From: Achromobacter sp. MFA1 R4 | Lineage (GTDB): Bacteria > Pseudomonadota > Gammaproteobacteria > Burkholderiales > Burkholderiaceae_B | DNA length: 64,000 nt | Assembly: GCF_900156745.1 (NCBI RefSeq) | Contig: NZ_LT707065.1 | Location: 3,224,001-3,288,000 of the forward strand | Direction of reading: 5' to 3' | Shown: positions 59,051 to 64,000 of the stretch, piece after piece | Numbering within the stretch: position 1 is the first letter of the stretch | Layout of the letters: each line of letters begins with the position of its first letter | Translations under genes and position numbers: made by a program | The notes under the pieces: model-generated | What the model was told of the DNA's origin: nothing | Database searches by the model: none | Seen by the model: only the letters and a program-made list of their open reading frames with translations

Positions 59051-59917
59051 ATGTCGAACACCATCACCCAAGCATTCGTCAAGCAGTGGGACACCTCGAT
59101 CCGGCTGCAATCCCAGCAGAAGACCAGCCGCATTGCCGGCAACGTCTTCGACCGCGGCTCGATCACCGGCGAGTCCTTCACGGCCAACCGACTGGCGCCG
59201 CTGGAAGACACCCCCGAGAACACCGTGCGCCATGGCGACACCACCTGGTCGGAAGCCGAGCATTCGACCCGCGTGGCCATCATGCGTGACTTCTACCAGG
59301 CGCTGCCGGTCGACCGCAACGACGAGCCCAAGCTGTTGGCCAACCCGCTGAGCGGCAGCTACAACGAATCGCTGCAGGCCGCCCACAACCGCCGCAAGGA
59401 CAGCATCACGTTCGACGCGCTGCTGGGCAACTCGCAGACCAAGGATGGCGCCCTGATCGCGCTGCCTTCCTCGCAGATCATCACGGCCAGCGCCACCGGC
59501 TTCACCAAGGCCAAGCTGATCGCAGCCCGCAAGATGTTCCGCAAGAACGAGGCCGACGAGCACAACGGCGAAGAGCTGCACATCGCCTACAACGCCGACA
59601 TGCTGGAAGACATCCTTTCGGACACCACGCTGACCAGCGCGGACTTCCTGGCCGTGAAGATGCTGCAGGACGGCGACGTGTCGGGCAAGTGGATGGGCTT
59701 CAAGTGGGAGCCCTACGAGCGCCTCAAGATCAACGGCAGCACCGCGACGACCGCCGCCTGGGCCAAGTCGGCTGTGCACTTCGGCACCGGCTTTGTCGAG
59801 GGCAAGGCATCCCGCCGCGCCGACAAGAAGGACCTGATGCAGGTGTCCATGGCCGCATCCCACGGCGCTGTCCGCGTCTGGGAAATCGGCGTCGTGGCCA
59901 TCGAATTCACCTTCTAA
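59051..59917 (+). CDS. Major capsid protein (BPP-1 Bbp17-like group)
   Basis: A 288-residue protein placed directly after the scaffold and before a cement-like protein, as in BPP-1. It contains ITQAFVKQWDTSIRLQSQQKTSRIAGNVFDRGSITGESFTANRLAP, LPSSQIITASATGFTKAKLIAARKMFRKNEAD, HIAYNADMLEDILSDTTLTSADF and a C-terminal GAVRVWEIGVVAIEFTF, all consistent with the phage capsid family of HK97-related fold. CGGAGC precedes the ATG. No proteolytic N-terminal extension is visible. Confidence 0.85.
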   Translation: MSNTITQAFVKQWDTSIRLQSQQKTSRIAGNVFDRGSITGESFTANRLAPLEDTPENTVRHGDTTWSEAEHSTRVAIMRDFYQALPVDRNDEPKLLANPLSGSYNESLQAAHNRRKDSITFDALLGNSQTKDGALIALPSSQIITASATGFTKAKLIAARKMFRKNEADEHNGEELHIAYNADMLEDILSDTTLTSADFLAVKMLQDGDVSGKWMGFKWEPYERLKINGSTATTAAWAKSAVHFGTGFVEGKASRRADKKDLMQVSMAASHGAVRVWEIGVVAIEFTF

Positions 59918-59953
59918 GCCCCGACACCTCTTTCAAGACTTCAGGAGAACACC

Positions 59954-60412
59954 ATGGCAGAAGTTAACAGCGTGCAGGGCGCCAAGATCGTCGCGGGTCA
60001 GAAGTTGCTGCCCGCCGAATCCCACGGCCGCCAGCGCATTCTGATCGCAACGCTTCCGGCGACGCATGCCGCGTATGCGATCAACGACACCATCTTCCTG
60101 GGCCGCGTGCCCGCCAACACGCGCTTTCTGACCGGCGCGGTGATCAGCGTGGGTGGTGCCGGCACGGCCAGCTCCACGGTGGATATCGGCACGCGCAATA
60201 CGGTCACCCAGGCGGTCGTCGACGCTGACGGCATCGCCGTTGGCGTGGATATCTCGGCAGCGGGGAAGATCGCCGCCGATACCGGGGCCCTCATCGCCGC
60301 CGCTGCTGACGCGCTGACGGCGACCGAAGTGGACGTCTACGCCACGGTCAAGGGCGCTGTGCTGGCCGCCAACCAGCAGATGCGCTTCGAGATCCCCTAC
60401 GTCACGGACTGA
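59954..60412 (+). CDS. Capsid cement/decoration-like protein (Bbp16-like)
   Basis: A 152-residue beta-rich product (MAEVNSVQGAKIVAGQKLLPAESHGRQRILIATLPATHAAYAINDTIFLGRVPANTRFLTGAVIS...VDVYATVKGAVLAANQQMRFEIPYVTD) with many Ala, Thr and Val residues. Size, composition and adjacency to the capsid gene match the cement proteins that staple BPP-1-like shells, though I cannot align it here. AGGAGA precedes the ATG. Confidence 0.7.
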   Translation: MAEVNSVQGAKIVAGQKLLPAESHGRQRILIATLPATHAAYAINDTIFLGRVPANTRFLTGAVISVGGAGTASSTVDIGTRNTVTQAVVDADGIAVGVDISAAGKIAADTGALIAAAADALTATEVDVYATVKGAVLAANQQMRFEIPYVTD

Positions 60413-60454
60413 TCACACGGTTGGTCATCTCCCCTGGCATCCAGGTGGAATTCG

Positions 60455-60479
60455 CCGGGGGCTCGTCCCCCGGTTTTTT
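60455..60479 (+). terminator. Terminator between head and tail genes
   Basis: CCGGGGG-CTCGT-CCCCCGG followed by six T residues, 42 bases after the cement-like gene. It would lower transcription of the tail genes relative to the abundant capsid proteins unless antiterminated. Confidence 0.92.
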
Positions 60480-60496
60480 GTTTCAGGTGCCCGAAA

Positions 60497-61078
60497 ATGT
60501 CGTCAGCCAATCCCGTTTCCATCTGCTCCAACGCGCTGCTGCGCCTGGGCGGCAAGGCAATCGCCAGCTTCGAAGAACCCAGCACGCAGGCCGGGCAGTG
60601 CGCCAATCTGTGGCCGACCGTGCGCAACAAGCTTCTGCGGGCCTACCCGTGGAATTGCGCTACCAAGCGCGTGATCCTGGCGCCGATGGAAGCGGCGCCA
60701 GCCTTCGACTTCCAGTATCAATTCCAGTTGCCGAGCGACTGGCTGCGCACGCTGCAGGTCGGGAAGAAGGATTGCCCGATCCCGTTCCGACAGGAAGGCC
60801 GGCGCATCCTGGCCAACGTCACGCAGTTGCCGCTGGTCTATATCTGGCTGAACGACAACCCAGGCACCTGGGACGACGCCCTGGTTGACGTCGCCGAGCT
60901 CAAGATGATGGCGGTTCTGGCCTACCCGGTCACCGCGTCGACGACCCTGCGCGATACCTGCTTCCAGGAAGCGGCGATGGCCGAGAAGATGGCCAAGGCC
61001 GTTGACGGACAAGACGAGCCTCCCGAGGTGCTGGGCGGGTCTGATCTGATCGAGGCACGATTCGGCGGGAGGTGGTAA
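60497..61078 (+). CDS. Tail tubular protein A-like protein
   Basis: The 193-residue product has the T7 gp11-like pattern: VSICSNALLRLGGKAIASFEEPSTQAGQCANLWPTVRNKLLRAYPWNCATKR, then FQYQFQLPSDWLRTLQV and AELKMMAVLAYPVTASTTLRDTCFQEAAMAEKMAKAVD. Such proteins form the gatekeeper ring beneath the portal in short-tailed phages. It starts 17 bases after the terminator; its stop shares a base with the next start (TAATG). Confidence 0.85.
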   Translation: MSSANPVSICSNALLRLGGKAIASFEEPSTQAGQCANLWPTVRNKLLRAYPWNCATKRVILAPMEAAPAFDFQYQFQLPSDWLRTLQVGKKDCPIPFRQEGRRILANVTQLPLVYIWLNDNPGTWDDALVDVAELKMMAVLAYPVTASTTLRDTCFQEAAMAEKMAKAVDGQDEPPEVLGGSDLIEARFGGRW

Positions 61079-63246
61079 TGCCCCGTCTCGATTCCATCCA
61101 GACCAATTTCACGGCGGGCGAAATCTCGCCGAAGGTGCGCGGCCGCACCGATATCGCGCGGTACCAGAACGGTGCCGAGGCCATGGACAACATGGTGGTC
61201 GACATTTACGGTGGCGCGGCGCGCGCCCCGGGAACGGAGTATGTGGCGCCGAACGCATCCTCGGTGAACCCCAGCCGGCTCATCCCCTTCGTGCTGAACC
61301 GCGACACGGCGTATCACCTGGAGTTCGGATTCGGCGTCATGCGGGTATTCAAGGCGGGCGCCGGCCAGGTTCTTTCCGCTGGCGTGCCGTACGAGATCGG
61401 CACACCATACACGGCGGAGCAGGTCGCCGACTTGCGCTGGGCTCAGGCTCCCAATGCCATGTTCTTCGCCCACCCGGCGTTCCCGATGCAGATGCTGCGC
61501 CGCCTGGCCGACGATAGCTGGGTGCTGTCTGCGGTGCCGTTCACCGTCCTGCCGTTCGCTGAGACCGGCGCCCGGTTCAATACGGCCCTGACGCTGAGCG
61601 CTGCCACGGTGGGCACCGGCCGCACCATCACGGCTGGCAGCGCCGCGTTCATGGCATCGGACGTCGGGCGCCGGATCACCTACGAAACGGGCATTGCCAT
61701 CATCACCGCATTCGGATCGTCCACCAGCGTGACGGCCGAGATCACTTCCCAGTTTCCCAGCACGAGCCTTCCCGCCCTCCAGTGGGTGTTGGAGGACTCG
61801 CCGCAAACGACGTGCACGCCCAGCGTGAAGGGAACCGTTGGACTGGCGATCACCCTGACGCTGACCGCCGACGGCTGGCGCGCCGAAGACGTCGGCAAGT
61901 ACGTGGGGATCAACCGCGGGCTGGTGCTGATCACGGGCGTTTCCAGCGCCACCGTGGCGACAGGCGTGGTCAAGGCCGACATGGATGCCGACACGGCGGC
62001 CGAGGCCAGCGCCTGGACGCTGCAGGGCCCGGTCTGGGGCGCCAATGAGGGCTACCCGACGGCGGTCACGATCAACCAGCAGCGCCTAGTCGCCGCCGGC
62101 ACGACGCGCTACCCGAATGGGGTATGGGGCAGCCGGAGCGGCGAATACTTCGATTTCAGCCAGGGCGTCAACGATGCCGACGGCTTCTTCTACGCACTGG
62201 ACGGCGAGAGCAACGGTATCGAGCATCTGGCATCCGTGCGCGCGCTGATAGCCCTGACGCCCGGGACCGAATGGACGATGGTCGGCGGCGTGGAAAAGCC
62301 GCTGACGCCGACGAACGTGAACGCCAAGGACCAGACGGTGTATGGCTGCAGCAACCCGCGCCCGGTGCGCGTGGGCGACGAGCTGCTGTTTGTGCAGCGC
62401 GCCGGGCGCAAGGTTCGGGCCATGAGCTACCAGGCAGCGTCTGACGCATACAGCGCGCCGAACCTGACGACGCTGGCCGAGCACATCACGGAATCCGGCG
62501 TGGTCGAGATGGCCTATCAGCAGGAGCCGGGCTCGGTCCTGTGGTGCGTGCTGGCCAATGGAAAGCTGGCAGCCATGACCATCGACCGGGACGAGGGCGT
62601 GATCGCCTGGACGCCGCACGATACCGATGGCTTCTACGAGTCGATATCGGCCGCGCCGGCCGGATCCACCGATGAGGTGCTGGTGGTGGTGCGCCGCGTT
62701 ATCGACGGGAATACGGTGCGCTACGTCGAGCGTCTGAACCCTTCCTACATGGTGCACAGCGGCATCGTGGGCACGAACCCCTCCGGCGCGCAGGTCTGGG
62801 GCGGCCTTGACCACCTGGAGGGGAAGCAGGTGGATGTGCTGGCGGACGGTTCCCCCCAGGGAATGATCCCTGTCGTGGCCGGGCAGATCACCTTGCCGCG
62901 GCTCGCCAATTCCATCCAGGCGGGGCTGCGCGTGCGCCCGCGCGTGAAGCTGCTGCGCCCCGAGGTGCAGACCCAGACGGGCACCGCGCAGAACAGCCAG
63001 ATGCGCGCGCACAAGCTAAACGTTCTGGTGCTGAACACCATCGGCGCCACCATCAACGGCAAAGAAATCCAGTTCCGCCAGTTCGGCGCGAACATCCTGG
63101 ACAAGCCGCCCGAGCCTTTCTCCGGATGGAAAGGCGTCGCCGAAACCGGATGGCAGGAAGGTGAGATGGAAGTCGAGATCACCCAGGAGCAGCCCCTACC
63201 TTTTCACGTACTGGCCATCGTGCGCCACTGGACGACCAACTCATGA
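61078..63246 (+). CDS. Tail tubular protein B-like (nozzle) protein
   Basis: A 722-residue beta-rich protein beginning LDSIQTNFTAGEISPKVRGRTDIARYQNGAEAMDNMVVDIYGGAARAPGTEYV, the usual start of podovirus nozzle proteins (FTAGELSP.L.GR.D...Y..G). The middle contains NEGYPTAVTINQQRLVAAGTTRYPNGVWGSRSGEYFDFSQGVNDADGFFYALDG, also typical. Six copies would form the tail tube. The ATG at 61078 has GGGAGG upstream; an in-frame GTG at 61072 is less likely. It overlaps the next gene by four bases. Confidence 0.87.
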   Translation: MPRLDSIQTNFTAGEISPKVRGRTDIARYQNGAEAMDNMVVDIYGGAARAPGTEYVAPNASSVNPSRLIPFVLNRDTAYHLEFGFGVMRVFKAGAGQVLSAGVPYEIGTPYTAEQVADLRWAQAPNAMFFAHPAFPMQMLRRLADDSWVLSAVPFTVLPFAETGARFNTALTLSAATVGTGRTITAGSAAFMASDVGRRITYETGIAIITAFGSSTSVTAEITSQFPSTSLPALQWVLEDSPQTTCTPSVKGTVGLAITLTLTADGWRAEDVGKYVGINRGLVLITGVSSATVATGVVKADMDADTAAEASAWTLQGPVWGANEGYPTAVTINQQRLVAAGTTRYPNGVWGSRSGEYFDFSQGVNDADGFFYALDGESNGIEHLASVRALIALTPGTEWTMVGGVEKPLTPTNVNAKDQTVYGCSNPRPVRVGDELLFVQRAGRKVRAMSYQAASDAYSAPNLTTLAEHITESGVVEMAYQQEPGSVLWCVLANGKLAAMTIDRDEGVIAWTPHDTDGFYESISAAPAGSTDEVLVVVRRVIDGNTVRYVERLNPSYMVHSGIVGTNPSGAQVWGGLDHLEGKQVDVLADGSPQGMIPVVAGQITLPRLANSIQAGLRVRPRVKLLRPEVQTQTGTAQNSQMRAHKLNVLVLNTIGATINGKEIQFRQFGANILDKPPEPFSGWKGVAETGWQEGEMEVEITQEQPLPFHVLAIVRHWTTNS

Positions 63247-63689
63247 TCAGACACGCAACCCTTGCGGACGTCGAGCGCCTGGCCGAGCTGGCGCGCGACA
63301 TGCACGCCGAATCCCGCTTCCGGGAATTGAATTTCAACCTGGACAAGGTGGTGGTGCTGTTCGCCGGCCTAGTCGAACAGGAGAACGGTTGCATGCTGGC
63401 GGTCGAGGTCGGCGGCGAGCTGGTGGGGTTTCTGGCCGGCGGCATCGGCGAGGACTACTTCGGCGACGACCGGTTCTCGTTCGAATACGGCGTCTATGTG
63501 GCGCCGGCTTACCGCGGCTCGATGGCCGGGCCGCGACTGGTGGCTGAATTCCTGGAATGGTCCGACGAACGCGGCGCCCGCTACAAGAATATGGCGATCA
63601 CCACCGACATCACCACCGACCGCACCGGCGCGCTGTATGAGCGCTTCGGCGGTACGAACGTGGGCAATCTCTATTCTTGGGGGCTGTAA
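63243..63689 (+). CDS. GNAT-family N-acetyltransferase embedded in the tail module
   Basis: A 148-residue acetyltransferase: MIRHATLADVERLAELARDMHAESRF at the start, beta strands MLAVEVGGELVGFLAGGIGEDYF, EYGVYVAPAYRGSMAGPRLVAEFLEWSDERGA with the acetyl-CoA loop (YRGSMAG), and a C-terminal ALYERFGGTNVGNLYSWGL. The substrate is unknown; modification of a virion protein or host target is possible. It overlaps the tail-tube gene by four bases and the following gene by one, so it belongs to the late operon. Confidence 0.85.
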   Translation: MIRHATLADVERLAELARDMHAESRFRELNFNLDKVVVLFAGLVEQENGCMLAVEVGGELVGFLAGGIGEDYFGDDRFSFEYGVYVAPAYRGSMAGPRLVAEFLEWSDERGARYKNMAITTDITTDRTGALYERFGGTNVGNLYSWGL

Positions 63690-64000
63690 TGGCTTGGGCA
63701 CCTTTGGTACTGGCCGCCGTGGGCGGTGTGATGCAAGCGAAAGGGCAGATGGATGCAGGGCGGTCGCAGCAGGAGGCCGCCAACTTCAATGCCGAGCAGG
63801 ACGAGATTGAGGCTGCGCAGACGCGGCAGGCATATCGGGAGCAGGCCGAGAAGATCCGGCGCATCGGGCGCGCGCAGGCGTCGGAAGCGAGGGCCGCGTA
63901 TTCCGCCTCGGGCGTTTCGATCGGATCCGGCACCCCGGTCCTGATCAATGAGCAGATCCAGAACGACACCGAGTCGGACGCCTACAACACGATCCTGACC
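63689..64000 (+). CDS. Probable internal virion protein, 5' part only
   Basis: The first 104 codons are seen; the frame runs off the window. MAWAPLVLAAVGGVMQAKGQMDAGRSQQEAANFNAEQDEIEAAQTRQAYREQAEKIRRIGRAQASEARAAYSASGVSIGSGTPVLINEQIQNDTESDAYNTIL resembles the start of T7 gp14-like internal core proteins: a hydrophobic helix, a long coil, then a SxSGVxxGSGTPxxLL-type segment. These are ejected into the cell envelope at infection. Confidence 0.7.
   Translation, partial: MAWAPLVLAAVGGVMQAKGQMDAGRSQQEAANFNAEQDEIEAAQTRQAYREQAEKIRRIGRAQASEARAAYSASGVSIGSGTPVLINEQIQNDTESDAYNTILT

Larger units (their letters stand above)
40984..64000. mobile_element. Lambda-organised prophage with BPP-1/BcepC6B-like head genes (incomplete)
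   Basis: From the tRNA fragment to the right edge nearly all genes are phage-type: leftward recombination operon, CI/Cro/CII immunity region, replication genes, resolvase, portal, scaffold, capsid, cement and tail-tube proteins. Gene overlaps of four bases are the rule. Integrase, terminase, tail tip, lysis genes and the right attachment site are not in the window. The head module suggests a short-tailed phage related to Bordetella phage BPP-1 and Burkholderia phage BcepC6B. Confidence 0.93.

Noticed and set aside
40814..64000. Diversity-generating retroelement (reverse transcriptase, variable and template repeats)
   Set aside because: The head genes resemble those of BPP-1, so I looked for it, but no reverse transcriptase or paired repeat lies within the window.

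Overview
The window is GC-rich chromosomal DNA from a beta-proteobacterium of the Burkholderiales. Gene content and order (ilvI-ilvH-ilvC-pssA, rpsO-pnp, Bug-type tctBA transporter genes, and a phage head module resembling that of Bordetella phage BPP-1) point to Alcaligenaceae, an Achromobacter or Bordetella relative. The assignment rests on protein sequence recognition, not on a search.

Housekeeping region, 1-19.1 kb. A partial tRNA-Ser(CGA) opens the window. A CPA2 antiporter, a 3-hydroxybutyrate dehydrogenase, YaaA and a FUSC-family membrane protein follow. Next comes the branched-chain amino-acid operon ilvI-ilvH-ilvC, ended by a clear terminator, then pssA, a small lipoprotein gene, rpsO-pnp with an intercistronic hairpin, a second lipoprotein gene, ilvA, and the membrane subunits tctB-tctA without a binding-protein gene. 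An orphan PIN-domain gene precedes the secretion cluster.

Type VI secretion cluster, 19.2-39.3 kb. Two divergent operons flank an AT-rich region of about 370 bp. Leftward: tssB-tssC-tssE-tssF-tssG-tagH-tssJ-tssK-tssL. Rightward: tssH(clpV)-sigma54 activator-tagO/vasI-tssA-tssM. Together they encode the sheath, baseplate, membrane complex, sheath-recycling ATPase and regulators. Hcp, VgrG, PAAR and recognisable effectors are absent, so tube and spike must be encoded elsewhere. TssJ carries an unusually long linker.

Boundary, 39.3-41.0 kb. An SRAP/YedK-type gene and a higBA toxin-antitoxin operon lie on the host side. At 40984-41000 there is a 17-bp tRNA 3' end including CCA, followed on the minus strand by a terminator. 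This is read as the displaced half of a prophage attachment site; the intact tRNA should lie past the right edge.

Prophage, 41.0 kb to the window end (incomplete). It has lambda-like logic. A leftward early operon from 50.05 kb carries small accessory genes, a Bet/RecT annealing protein and a YqaJ exonuclease, and ends with an AlpA-like gene next to the attachment site. The immunity region has a CI-like repressor lacking a peptidase domain, a Cro-like protein and a CII-like protein. Matching palindromic operators with identical 23-bp spacing sit at both the leftward and rightward promoters. Behind the repressor lie a Rap1a/Tai-like secreted protein and a small membrane protein, probably lysogenic-conversion genes. 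Rightward come replication genes (DUF1376/YdaU-like, P-like), a RuvC-like resolvase, and a BPP-1/BcepC6B-type podovirus head and tail module: portal, scaffold, capsid, cement-like protein, two tail-tube proteins, an embedded acetyltransferase and the start of an internal virion protein. No terminase, integrase, lysis genes or diversity-generating retroelement lie inside the window.
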